A stretch of 64,000 bases of DNA from Acinetobacter colistiniresistens (GTDB lineage Bacteria > Pseudomonadota > Gammaproteobacteria > Pseudomonadales > Moraxellaceae): NCBI RefSeq assembly GCF_000413935.1, contig NZ_KE340378.1, forward strand, positions 28,617-92,616. Direction: 5' to 3'. The position numbers were made by a program, and so were the translations under genes. Numbering within the stretch: the stretch's first letter is position 1; each line of letters starts with the position of its first letter. Of this stretch, positions 55,914-64,000 are shown in pieces. Below the pieces are notes generated by a model that made no database searches, had not been told where the DNA came from, and was given only the letters and a program-made list of their open reading frames with translations.

Positions 55914-57462
55914 ATCAATTCAAACCGATAGTTTCGATGAATCACAAAATACCTTTACCTCATTCAAAGGATATGAATTTACTATCGATGATCAGAAATG
56001 GGTATTAGATATCAATAAAACTATAGATATCTCTCGAGTACGAAATTATGAATTTTCTGTTCAATCAGAAATTGTCATGACTTTGGCTCATTTTGCTAAG
56101 TATAGCTCAAGTTCACATACAGCAAACATGTGTGAATATATTGTTAAATATTCCGATATTACAGGAGAAGATCATTTTTCAATTAAAGGTCTTTTAAATT
56201 ATAAAAATTTTTATTCATCAAAAAAGGATGAATACAAAGTAGCAATGCTAAGAGTTTTTTTGAAAAAACTATATGATTTGGGTTTTTCCTCAGTAGATGA
56301 TGAAATTTATGATTTAATGGATTCATGGAGATTAAGTGGCAATGAAAAAGGAGCAGCAGTCCTTTCCCTTGATCCAGATGAAGGCCCATTTAGCCCATTT
56401 GAATTTCAAGCAATTATCACTAGAACCAACGAATATTTAGCAGAAAATAAGATTTCTTATTACGAGGCTGCTTTAATTCGTATTTTCTGTGCGACTGGTA
56501 GAAGACCAATCCAAATTGCAGGATTAAAGATAAAAGACTTATACGTATCGGATAAGTATAATTTTAATGATAAAAATGAAGTTCATATACTTAACATTCC
56601 GAGAGCTAAAGTTAGAAGTGCTAGTGGATTCCGATTTGCTTTTAGTGAAGTTGGAATTCGTGAAAGTATCGCTCAAATTTTATTTGAGCATATTCGGATT
56701 CTGGAACAAATATTGAGTAATGCAATTAATCGAGAATTATTAAAACAGGAAGTTGATGAACTACCATTATTTTATGATCTTGAAAAACTAACAGAGTTAG
56801 ATTGGGGCAATGAAAAGGAAATTTCGCAAATTTTACCGAATGAAATTATTCATTTGCCCACGGTTCAACTCACCCAAAAATTAAAAGATGCGGTAAGAAA
56901 GCTTGGGGTTCGTTCAAGGGAAACAGGTAAACCAATATTCGTAACTTCTTATAGGTTCCGCTATACGCTTGGTACAAATGCTGCGAGGCAAAAAGCAGGC
57001 GTAAATGTCATTGCAAAATTATTGGATCACCATGACACCCAAAATGCACATTGCTATGTACAAAGTGTGCCAGAAATTGCACAGCAAATATCATCTATCA
57101 TGGATGAGAGTTTACGCAAATATGCAGATGCTTTTCAGGGAAAAGTTGTAAAGGATGAGATAGAAGCCCAATCACAAATTAAAGATGCTAATAGAATTTC
57201 TTGCGTAGAGCAGGATTGTGACGTTGGCTCATGTGGTACGCATCAATACTGTAACGATTATGCGCCAATCGCATGTTATCTATGTAGTAAGTTTATGCCT
57301 TGGGCAAATGCACCGCATCATCTGATTTTAGAGCAATTAATTCAAGAACGAGATGATCTAGTTAAGATGGGGTGTAACCTTGAAATCGTTGCCGTGAATG
57401 ATCGAACAATTATTGCTGTTCAGCAAGTAATTGATGCTTGTAAGGAGTTTAATCATGGATAA
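55906..57462 (+). CDS. Island tyrosine recombinase 2, with cysteine-rich tail
   Basis: A 518-residue protein. Integrase core: Arg200 (CATGRRPIQIAGLK), Arg352 in SYRFRYTLG with Tyr349 in place of the usual box-II His, His376 in LLDHHDTQ and nucleophile Tyr384 (AHCYVQ). About 60 residues later is a Cys-rich tail (CVEQDCDVGSCGTHQYC, then CYLC) likely to bind zinc. GAGGA lies 5 bp before the ATG at 55906; this start overlaps recombinase 1 by 8 bp, indicating coupling. The His-to-Tyr change may lower stand-alone activity, compatible with work in a mixed complex. Confidence 0.85.
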   Translation: MNKSIQTDSFDESQNTFTSFKGYEFTIDDQKWVLDINKTIDISRVRNYEFSVQSEIVMTLAHFAKYSSSSHTANMCEYIVKYSDITGEDHFSIKGLLNYKNFYSSKKDEYKVAMLRVFLKKLYDLGFSSVDDEIYDLMDSWRLSGNEKGAAVLSLDPDEGPFSPFEFQAIITRTNEYLAENKISYYEAALIRIFCATGRRPIQIAGLKIKDLYVSDKYNFNDKNEVHILNIPRAKVRSASGFRFAFSEVGIRESIAQILFEHIRILEQILSNAINRELLKQEVDELPLFYDLEKLTELDWGNEKEISQILPNEIIHLPTVQLTQKLKDAVRKLGVRSRETGKPIFVTSYRFRYTLGTNAARQKAGVNVIAKLLDHHDTQNAHCYVQSVPEIAQQISSIMDESLRKYADAFQGKVVKDEIEAQSQIKDANRISCVEQDCDVGSCGTHQYCNDYAPIACYLCSKFMPWANAPHHLILEQLIQERDDLVKMGCNLEIVAVNDRTIIAVQQVIDACKEFNHG

Positions 57463-59572
57463 TTTAATATATTTTCTATCTGATAAAATCCAGTCTCCTT
57501 ACTCCGAAATTAAGCGGTTTATTGATTTTGTTAAACAGTTACCAGAATTAAATGAAGATATTAGATTTGAAAAGAATTATTGGAAAGGCGAAGTAAACTT
57601 TGTCAAAACAGGTATTTCATCCAAAGATAGATCACCTGAAAATCTTTTGCATCATTCAATTATAGAGTTTGCCAAGGCGTATGTTAAGTATCAAAGGACT
57701 AATAGTAAGTTAAAAACGCAAGATACAATTCTTTCAATTCGGGCAATAGAACAAATATGCTTAGACCGATATGGTGAAGTTGATTTAACTAAATTGGTTA
57801 TTGCAGATTTTGACTTAGCTGCTGAGAATGCAAAGATAAACTATAAAGCAAGTTCTGCGTATCATGTAGGTAGACAATTAAAAATTCTATTGGACTTTAT
57901 TCGGAAATTAAAAATAGTTGCTTTACCAGAATGGAAAAATCCGATTAAAAAGCCTTCTGATAAATCAATTGTATTAGATACAGAGTCCGAGGAACATAGA
58001 GCATCTAAACTTCCAGATGAAGATGCGATTTTTGCATTAGCTGATATTTTCTCACGGAAAGATTCTGAGTTGTCAGATAGAGATATTTTTGTCACCAGTG
58101 CTGTTGGGTTGCTTCTATCTGCACCAGAACGAGCATCAGAACTGTTTTTCTTAAAGCATAATTGTATCCACGAAGAAGAAGTCCAAGCGCTCTCTAAGAG
58201 CAGTTTAGGGCTTGTGGCAGATGGTTCTAATCTTGAAAAAGTATTCGGTATTAGATGGTATGGACAAAAAAATTTTGGGTATGACATTAAATATATTCCG
58301 AGTACCATGATTCCAACGGCCAAACGGGCAATTGCACGTTTAAAAAAGATGTCAGAAAAGCCTAGACATTTAGCATATTTGCTTGAGACAAGCGATAAAT
58401 TTCCAAGACATGAGCTTTGTCCTAAAGTGCCTGATGATCAGTTCTTAAAGCGTTCTGATGTACTATTAGCGATGGGATTGGATATATCTTCTTATGAAAA
58501 CTCGAATAACGCCGGTATAAAGTTTTTAAAAACAAGAGGTATTCCTATTAGTGATTACGAAGTCTGCCTAAATGATTTAAATATTATTCTGAGAAATAGA
58601 TTACCTAAAGGTTTTCCTTATATACCTTTTAAAACAGGTAATGGTATTCAGGTTAAATGGTCAGAAGCCTTATTTTGTTGTTTCGCAAACCAATTCCATA
58701 GTGATAAAGCGACTATTTTCTCAGAATTATGGATACCACATATTGATACCTTAAATGAAGATTTATCACCAACCAAAAAGAAATTAAGAGGAAAAGATGA
58801 GTTATCAAATGTCCAATCTATTTTTCAACGGTGGGGATATGGTGACTATAGTATGTCTACCCATCAGTTTCGACATTTATTGAATACGATAGCAAATACT
58901 AATGGAATGGATAGCATATTACTCGCCAAATGGTCAGGCCGAGCTGATATGAAGCAAAATCGAGTATATGACCATACAACTGTTGAAGATCGTAATTATG
59001 GCTTAATTGAGATGCAGAAAAATGAGGTTGGTTCAGTAAATACTGATAGTACATTTGCATTCCAGATCGCTACACCTCGAACTCTACAGGAGTTAAATAC
59101 TAGAACAACATTGTCCATGCATACAACTGAGTTTGGGCTTTGCACACATTCATATATTGATGAGCCCTGCCTAAAGTATAGAAACTGTTTGAATTGTACA
59201 GAGCATGTCTGTATTAAGGGGGATGAAGAAAAGAAAAAACGGCTTCAAGATCGACTTAGAAAAGAAAAACTCTTATGGGTAAAGGATAAAGAGGCTGTGA
59301 GTAAAAATGTTACTGGTGCAACGGTCTGGTTGCAAACTAGAGAGCTTACAATCAAACGTTGTGAACAGATGATTACTCTACTGGATGATCCAAACATTCC
59401 CGATGGAACACCTTTGAGTCTGCCCCCTTCTGACGATGTTACACATCTCGATTTAGCATATCAAAAAGCAGGTCATAAACGTATCCCCGTTATTGAGAAT
59501 ACTCAACGTAAAAAGATAGAGGATGAACCACATTTGCTCAGTCCTGCATTGCAAATGGATTTATGGATTTGA
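57455..59572 (+). CDS. Island tyrosine recombinase 3 (large), with cysteine-rich tail
   Basis: A 705-residue protein, much larger than a typical integrase. The catalytic core has Arg226 (LLLSAPERASELFFLK), His470-x-x-Arg473 (THQFRHLL), Trp493 (LAKWSGRAD), and Tyr505 (QNRVYDHTT). An insertion of about 240 residues separates Arg226 from box II. The tail carries Cys563, 572, 578, 581 and 586 (FGLCTH..PCLKYRNCLNC), a probable zinc site resembling the tail of recombinase 2. AAGGAG precedes the ATG, which overlaps the previous gene by 8 bp. TnpB of Tn554 and GmtZ are possible relatives. Confidence 0.85.
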   Translation: MDNLIYFLSDKIQSPYSEIKRFIDFVKQLPELNEDIRFEKNYWKGEVNFVKTGISSKDRSPENLLHHSIIEFAKAYVKYQRTNSKLKTQDTILSIRAIEQICLDRYGEVDLTKLVIADFDLAAENAKINYKASSAYHVGRQLKILLDFIRKLKIVALPEWKNPIKKPSDKSIVLDTESEEHRASKLPDEDAIFALADIFSRKDSELSDRDIFVTSAVGLLLSAPERASELFFLKHNCIHEEEVQALSKSSLGLVADGSNLEKVFGIRWYGQKNFGYDIKYIPSTMIPTAKRAIARLKKMSEKPRHLAYLLETSDKFPRHELCPKVPDDQFLKRSDVLLAMGLDISSYENSNNAGIKFLKTRGIPISDYEVCLNDLNIILRNRLPKGFPYIPFKTGNGIQVKWSEALFCCFANQFHSDKATIFSELWIPHIDTLNEDLSPTKKKLRGKDELSNVQSIFQRWGYGDYSMSTHQFRHLLNTIANTNGMDSILLAKWSGRADMKQNRVYDHTTVEDRNYGLIEMQKNEVGSVNTDSTFAFQIATPRTLQELNTRTTLSMHTTEFGLCTHSYIDEPCLKYRNCLNCTEHVCIKGDEEKKKRLQDRLRKEKLLWVKDKEAVSKNVTGATVWLQTRELTIKRCEQMITLLDDPNIPDGTPLSLPPSDDVTHLDLAYQKAGHKRIPVIENTQRKKIEDEPHLLSPALQMDLWI

Positions 59573-59573
59573 T

Positions 59574-59990
59574 ATGGCACAGCATTTAACCGATAAAGAC
59601 ATCGAGAATATTGTAGAGCTTCTTGATTATTGGCCTTTAGATCAGAAATTGACCTGGGAACTCCTATGTAACGCTATTGAGCTACAGCTAGAGTTTGTGC
59701 CTGCGCCAACTCGTCAAACATTACAGAAATATGTACGAATTAAGAATGCCTATGATCAATGCAAAAAACCAAAATCTACACGGGTTAAGAGTAATCCAAC
59801 ACAGAAATTACCTCCTAGTTTAAAAATTGCTCAAACTAGAATTGAGGCTTTGGAAGTCAAGAATGCCAGACTGGAAAAAGAAAACGCTATGCTGTTAGAG
59901 CAGTTTGTAGTGTGGCAATACAATGCTCATAAATATGGACTAAGTATTGCTAAATTGAATGAGCCGATGAGCAAAAAAAGTTCAGATTAA
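59574..59990 (+). CDS. Small coiled-coil helper protein of the recombinase module
   Basis: A 138-residue protein whose ATG lies one base after the recombinase 3 stop. The first half has a helix-turn-helix-like region with TWELLCNAIELQLEFVPAPTRQTLQKYVRIKNAYDQCKK. Residues about 88-115 form a heptad-pattern coiled coil (IEALEVKNARLEKENAMLLEQF). The position at the end of a recombinase operon and the small size parallel TnpC of Tn554 and GmtX of GMT islands; homology is not shown. It probably guides or orients the recombinases. The frame that begins at 59523 includes 17 codons inside recombinase 3 and is not the likely start. Confidence 0.7.
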   Translation: MAQHLTDKDIENIVELLDYWPLDQKLTWELLCNAIELQLEFVPAPTRQTLQKYVRIKNAYDQCKKPKSTRVKSNPTQKLPPSLKIAQTRIEALEVKNARLEKENAMLLEQFVVWQYNAHKYGLSIAKLNEPMSKKSSD

Positions 59991-60013
59991 TATATACTTG
60001 AATAAGCAATTTG

Positions 60014-60065
60014 TTAAAGTTAATCAGCGTTATAGATTTTCTTAAAGTTGATGATATAGATTTTT
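60014..60065 (+). repeat. Imperfect tandem repeat between the helper and the nuclease gene
   Basis: TTAAAGTTAATCAGCGTTATAGATTTT starting at 60014 is followed directly by TTAAAGTTGATGATATAGATTTTT starting at 60042. The two units share their ends but differ by a few bases in the middle. They fill the 73-bp convergent gap between the two island operons. A transcription-end or protein-binding role is possible; no clean terminator stem is present. Confidence 0.4.
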
Positions 60066-60777
60066 ACATTTCCACCCAGAGATGAGTGATGTTAATCGGT
60101 GGAAGTGGAGTGCTCCGGCTATGTATGGAATTTAACCTTGCTACTTTTTCCGTCATTTTATGTTCAGTTAATATACATTGATCATCTAGTGACCAATTTG
60201 GCAAGCTTTCATCACATAGCTGTTGAACCCATTCATTTAGTTGTTTATTCCAATATAAAATATTTTGCTTTTGCACATAGCCAATCATTAAAGCATGTAT
60301 ATGTTTTGCTCCATGATGCCCCGTTTTAAAGCGTTGAACACCACCTGTACTTGACAGATTGGTATATAAATATTCTCTAGGGTCTCTTTTGGGGTCTGTA
60401 GGGATTGGGAGGCGTTTACATTCTATGGGAAGTAAAGTTTGATATTGATTATATTGGACTCCTTCGAGCCAAATTATAGTACCGCATGGTGTGGCAGCTA
60501 GATCAATTCTTCTATTTGTGTAGACACCGTCAGGTTCTTCTTGTTTGAATTGTACAAAATCCCATCCTTGATGTCTTGATGCACTATTTAGATCACTACA
60601 TAATTGTGATGATAGTATAGTTTCACTGCTTTCTTTTGGGCGTAAAGGATTGTCACGCCATTCTACTAATGTATCGAAAATAAATTTAGTTAAAGTAGCT
60701 AGCCACTCACCTGGAAGATGAGTTCCTTTGCTTAATCTTCCTGTAAGGCTTTGGTAGTTATTTTTATCTGCCAACAT
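60064..60777 (-). CDS. PD-(D/E)XK-like nuclease candidate paired with the methyltransferase
   Basis: A 237-residue protein I cannot place in a named family. Residues 52-121 have the layout of a PD-(D/E)XK core: Glu52 in a helix, Asp92 in RRIDLAATP on a strand, and Glu119-x-Lys121 in LLPIECKRLP on the next strand. GGVQRFKTGHHG follows. It would thus be a nuclease, possibly the restriction half of a modification pair. Its ATG lies 1 bp after the methyltransferase stop, with AGGGG upstream, so the two are coexpressed. Catalytic competence is inferred from the motif only. Confidence 0.6.
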   Translation of the reverse strand: MLADKNNYQSLTGRLSKGTHLPGEWLATLTKFIFDTLVEWRDNPLRPKESSETILSSQLCSDLNSASRHQGWDFVQFKQEEPDGVYTNRRIDLAATPCGTIIWLEGVQYNQYQTLLPIECKRLPIPTDPKRDPREYLYTNLSSTGGVQRFKTGHHGAKHIHALMIGYVQKQNILYWNKQLNEWVQQLCDESLPNWSLDDQCILTEHKMTEKVARLNSIHSRSTPLPPINITHLWVEM

Positions 60778-60778
60778 T

Positions 60779-63649
60779 TTAAAACCCCTGTAGCCGAAGA
60801 TCGGCTAATACATCATCACCATCTCGTAAGGCTATAGATCTAGTCCAAAATCTATGATTATCTGGTTTTAATAAAAATATAAAATTTTGATCATAAATAC
60901 GTGTTATACGAGTGATGGATAAAGATGTCCCATGATGCTCTTTTAATAATAGGTCGATTTTATTATGCAACTCTTCAGAGCCTGTCCAATCTATCTTACC
61001 TTCGCCAAAAGCATAAACTTTACAAATTGCACCAGACCAAGTGTGAGAATCAATCTCTTTCAATTGATTTTTATAATAGATTTTATTAATTAGAGATGTA
61101 AAGACTGAATCAAAGGATGCTAATTCATCCTCTTTTACCTGATCCATAAGAATAGAATCTAAGCCGAGACGAATATAATCTCTTTGATAGTTAACAATAT
61201 CTTCAGCAATTATTTTATCGTTAATACTAAGATCAAGATCTCCATTTTCTAAATATGGCAAAGAGAAAATATCGCCTGCAAAAATGACAGTAGCCCTTTG
61301 AGTAATAAGTCTAGAGCTTATACCTGCAACATAAGCTTGCAAAGCAATGGATTCTTTATCTAACCAAGTTTTTACATTCTGAAGTTTATTTATGTCATTC
61401 GTTGAGCAGGAGATGCCAACAATTTCATTCTTATATGTTAAATAATGATCAGTCCAAAGATCATTTTGTAAATTTTCACTTTCTTTTATTAATAGTAATG
61501 GTGGAGTGAAGCGTCTTACGGATCTAGGGCTTTCAATTGTTCTATTAGGAACAGTGGTAATTAAAGAATTATCAATCCCTTGATTTGTAAGAGCATTTGT
61601 GGGTAGTAACGGTTTACCAATTAAATGATCTATAGGTTTGTGCTTGCTTTGTAATCCTGCAATATAGCCTTCACCAATATCCCAATCATTTTGTTTTACA
61701 TATTCACGTAAAGTAGGATATTTTTGTAATCTTTCAATAAAGGATAAAAAACGTCTCCCACCAAATAAATTCGCACGCCAAATGTAATTTGATTTAATAG
61801 CTAACTCATTTGTTAACCAATGCAAATCGTAATAATCAATATCAAATCTTTGTTCCGCTTTTGCCCGACCATTTCGTCTAAATACTGCATGCAGTATTTT
61901 ATCATCAGATATTGGTTTTAAAGACTCAGCAATAACAATCACAATTTTGGGATCAGCATCACCTTTTTTAAATAACCCTCTAATAGATACGAAATCTAAT
62001 ATTTCCCGTACTTTCCATTTTAAAAGAAAATCATTGCGGAATTGATTAGCATTTTGATTATATATAAACCCTGATGGTTCAATCATCGCCAATATGCCAC
62101 CACTGGAAATCATCTCCATAGCATCATGTAAAAATAGGTATGCTAATTGTTTATCTGGTAATTTTCCATGTTGAAGAGAATATGAGTGATAGCTACGTTT
62201 AGCTCCTTCTGTCGATAGTGAAGATATAAAAGGCGGATTACCAATTACAATGGAAATTGGTTGTTTAACTAAACCTAGTTCTTTTGCTTCAAAGAAACAG
62301 CTGGCATGTAATGTATTTCCCATTAGATTTGGAAAAAGTTTATGGGTTTTATAAATATCTTCTGGTTCTAATGCATCACAAAGGCTTAAACATAAACTAA
62401 AAGCAGCTAATTCGACTGCACCTCGTTCCAGATCGATTCCATGTACTTTTTGGATTAATAGCCGTAAAGTATCAACATTTGGTTTTTTCCAATTATTTCG
62501 TAAACGCCAGTGAAGAATAAGCCTTTTAAATGCTTCAACTAGAAAGACACCTGAACCACAAGCAGGATCAAGAATTATACCAGTGCCTGCCATTAAATCA
62601 TCAAGCCGTTTCCAGCTTAAGGTTTCATCTAATATTAATCGAACTAAAGCAGGGGGAGTATAGATAGAGCTAGCTGTGTCATTTACAAAAAGTTGATATA
62701 TATTACTAATCAACTCAACAGGAAGATCTTTAAATGAGTAAAGTTTCCAAAAGTTAAGTTGACCATTTGAATCAGTATAACCATTAATTAATGTGGCATA
62801 GTAATGAAGATCATTACTGTTCAGAAGTAAACTGCGTTCCTCATCTGTTAAAGAAAACACATGCCCATTAAATCGGTCTTCAAGAACATACAGTAAGTCT
62901 ATAAGGGCAGAGCCATCCTGTAAGATATCAAAAAAACTTTTAGCATTAGTTTTAATTTTTTCAAAATCGGTAGGTAATAAAATAGAGCGCTCTTCTAGAT
63001 AAGCAATTAATAATGATAAAATAAGTAGTCTTCTGCGCAAACTGCTATTTAGCAAATTTTTCTTTGTTAATAAGTTGCTTAGAGACCTAACTTCTTCTAC
63101 TAATTTACGATGTGCAGATTTGTGTGCAGATAACAACAAATCACATGCCTGTTTATTATCCCAAATTGTACCATTACGAAGTCGTGTAATATCCCACCAT
63201 AATTCGCTCTGTGCAATTTTTGTACCTAACTTTAAAGTCCGGATAGGATTAAAAATAAGTTGTTCATTATTATTCTTTATAAAATCTGGTTTATGTGCGC
63301 AACGAAAAAGTTGAATACAGCCAGAAGTCGCCCTATAGATTAAAGGGACTCCCCCCCAACTCCAAAGGCGTTTGTGTAACATAGCAAATTCTTGATCAGA
63401 ATCACCTTCTGAAGCACTAAAAATAAAAGCTTGAGGGGTAAGCCGTCCATTTTGTTCAGATTCAAATAAAACAGCTTTTGCACCAAATAACTGAGCCTTT
63501 TCCATTACGGAAACAACTTCAGGAGGATGATCAACAGGAGTATACGAATCTACATAAACCAAACCTTCTACAATGGGTGGTTCTCTATTTGTGCTAAATT
63601 GAAAAAGCCAATCAGTGTTGTTATCAGAAATAGAGCTATCAGTAGTCAT
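60779..63649 (-). CDS. Large Eco57I/N6-adenine DNA methyltransferase
   Basis: A 956-residue protein. Residues 1-150 form a family-specific N-terminal domain (GVPLIYRATSGCIQLFRCAHKPDF). The methyltransferase has YTPP at 330-333 (motif X), SAM-binding DPACGSGVFLVEAF at 361-374 (motif I), HGIDLERGAVELAA (motif II) and catalytic NPPF at 471-474 (motif IV), typical of adenine-N6 enzymes. Residues about 640-950 probably hold the target-recognition region, including a TaqI-like specificity part. I see no clear nuclease motif in the N-terminus, so it may rely on the small downstream protein. Its ATG overlaps the preceding regulator stop (ATGA). Related to Eco57I-like enzymes and, more distantly, PglX-type methylases. 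Confidence 0.85.
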   Translation of the reverse strand: MTTDSSISDNNTDWLFQFSTNREPPIVEGLVYVDSYTPVDHPPEVVSVMEKAQLFGAKAVLFESEQNGRLTPQAFIFSASEGDSDQEFAMLHKRLWSWGGVPLIYRATSGCIQLFRCAHKPDFIKNNNEQLIFNPIRTLKLGTKIAQSELWWDITRLRNGTIWDNKQACDLLLSAHKSAHRKLVEEVRSLSNLLTKKNLLNSSLRRRLLILSLLIAYLEERSILLPTDFEKIKTNAKSFFDILQDGSALIDLLYVLEDRFNGHVFSLTDEERSLLLNSNDLHYYATLINGYTDSNGQLNFWKLYSFKDLPVELISNIYQLFVNDTASSIYTPPALVRLILDETLSWKRLDDLMAGTGIILDPACGSGVFLVEAFKRLILHWRLRNNWKKPNVDTLRLLIQKVHGIDLERGAVELAAFSLCLSLCDALEPEDIYKTHKLFPNLMGNTLHASCFFEAKELGLVKQPISIVIGNPPFISSLSTEGAKRSYHSYSLQHGKLPDKQLAYLFLHDAMEMISSGGILAMIEPSGFIYNQNANQFRNDFLLKWKVREILDFVSIRGLFKKGDADPKIVIVIAESLKPISDDKILHAVFRRNGRAKAEQRFDIDYYDLHWLTNELAIKSNYIWRANLFGGRRFLSFIERLQKYPTLREYVKQNDWDIGEGYIAGLQSKHKPIDHLIGKPLLPTNALTNQGIDNSLITTVPNRTIESPRSVRRFTPPLLLIKESENLQNDLWTDHYLTYKNEIVGISCSTNDINKLQNVKTWLDKESIALQAYVAGISSRLITQRATVIFAGDIFSLPYLENGDLDLSINDKIIAEDIVNYQRDYIRLGLDSILMDQVKEDELASFDSVFTSLINKIYYKNQLKEIDSHTWSGAICKVYAFGEGKIDWTGSEELHNKIDLLLKEHHGTSLSITRITRIYDQNFIFLLKPDNHRFWTRSIALRDGDDVLADLRLQGF

Positions 63650-63837
63650 TTTTTACGCTTTTCCTTTGATAGTTCAAATCCCTCTTTTAACAAGGCGAGC
63701 ATAGTCATTCCTTGTTCAACTGCAAATAATTTAAATTCTCTTTTTTCTTCTGGACTAACCTTAAAATTTAATGAGCTTTCAGTTTTTGCAGATAGTTTTT
63801 TCCCCTCTTTATGAGGTTGATTTTGAATTTTAGACAT
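63646..63837 (-). CDS. Small ribbon-helix-helix regulator of the cargo operon
   Basis: A 63-residue basic protein: a disordered Lys-rich N-terminus of about 20 residues, a beta strand (SLNFKVSPEEKREF), and two helices (REFKLFAVEQGMTMLALLKEGFEL), the ribbon-helix-helix fold of CopG/ParG-type regulators. AGGAGGT precedes the ATG. Its stop overlaps the methyltransferase start by 4 bp, so it is translationally coupled and probably controls the operon. The 8-bp tandem repeat about 75 bp upstream is a candidate operator. Such regulators are uncommon partners of restriction systems, which usually use HTH C-proteins. Confidence 0.75.
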   Translation of the reverse strand: MSKIQNQPHKEGKKLSAKTESSLNFKVSPEEKREFKLFAVEQGMTMLALLKEGFELSKEKRKK

Positions 63838-63910
63838 ACAACCTCCTGACTAAAAAGATGAAATAAAATTTTATCAAAAACAGTAACATATTTCGATTAT
63901 GATGTAAATA

Positions 63911-64000
63911 CAGAAATACAGAAATACAGAAATACAGAAATACAGAAATACAGAAATACAGAAATACAGAAATACAGAAATACAGAAATACAGAAATACA
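63911..64000. repeat. Perfect 8-bp tandem repeat (CAGAAATA), 11+ copies
   Basis: CAGAAATA is repeated head to tail without error from 63911 to the window end: 11 complete copies plus the first two bases of a twelfth. It begins 74 bp upstream of the ribbon-helix-helix gene start, on the promoter side of the methyltransferase operon. Full length is unknown because it runs off the window. A variable-number repeat used for phase variation, or a multi-site operator, are the main explanations. Confidence 0.95.

Larger units (their letters stand above)
54532..64000. mobile_element. Putative integrative island with multi-recombinase module and RM-like cargo (left part)
   Basis: From the end of ssb the sequence becomes visibly AT-rich. 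It contains only accessory genes: three overlapping tyrosine recombinases, a coiled-coil helper, and an opposing cargo operon with a DNA methyltransferase and a nuclease-like protein. The recombinases sit at the ssb-proximal edge, the usual place for integration genes of an island. This kind of module is known from Tn554 (TnpABC) and from Gamma-Mobile-Trio islands (GmtY, GmtZ, GmtX). I see no insertion-sequence inverted repeats. Boundaries are inferred; the right end and any attachment-site copy lie beyond the window. Confidence 0.7.

Noticed and set aside
60099..60329. 76-codon plus-strand frame inside the nuclease-like gene
   Set aside because: It is antisense to a longer coupled gene with a recognisable motif and good ribosome site.
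63911..64000. Repeat array at the window end as a possible CRISPR
   Set aside because: The unit is 8 bp with no spacers, so it is a simple tandem repeat.

Overview
The window reads as chromosome of an Acinetobacter species, probably not A. baumannii itself. The evidence is the gene order gshB-murG-murC-ddl-ftsQ-ftsA-ftsZ-lpxC, an Omp33-36-type porin with two paralogues, a chromosomal lipoprotein-type class D beta-lactamase (OXA) with no transposon around it, and many Acinetobacter-style housekeeping genes of moderate GC. The species cannot be fixed from this window alone.

Layout. 1-1.5 kb: a peroxide-stress pair, an OhrR-like MarR regulator divergent from a glutathione peroxidase, with a good operator palindrome between them. 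1.7-12.3 kb: glutathione synthetase, the cell-wall and division cluster, lpxC, a DciA-like protein and a LytM-type peptidase. 12.5-17.2 kb: aceE-aceF. 17.2-25 kb: a Mn2+ riboswitch in front of a GDT1/TMEM165-type exporter, an MBL-fold protein, guaB, glmM, pdxH and recJ. 25-41 kb: three paralogous porins, prfB with its programmed +1 frameshift, an ArsR/Old-Yellow-Enzyme operon, waaA-rsmE, an MscS channel, acs, a sulfone-scavenging pair (sfnG/msuE) and a NarL-type response regulator. 41-46 kb: the OXA enzyme, flanked by two well-formed predicted small RNAs that share C-rich hairpin loops, then a diguanylate cyclase and a YoaK protein. 46-54.5 kb: uvrA, DUF2939, DUF1304, tenA, DUF475, a YajR-like transporter and ssb.

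At the 3' end of ssb the character changes. From about 54.54 kb to the window end the DNA is visibly more AT-rich and holds accessory genes. Three overlapping genes encode three different tyrosine recombinases, two of them with cysteine-rich C-terminal tails, followed by a coiled-coil helper. This is a multi-recombinase mobility module of the general kind seen in Tn554 (TnpABC) and Gamma-Mobile-Trio islands. Facing it is a tightly coupled cargo operon of a ribbon-helix-helix regulator, a 956-residue Eco57I-like N6-adenine DNA methyltransferase and a small PD-(D/E)XK-like nuclease. Upstream of that operon lies a perfect 8-bp tandem repeat of at least 11 copies that runs off the window. I read this as an integrative island carrying a restriction-modification-like defence cassette. 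It is the most novel part of the window; its right end is not visible.
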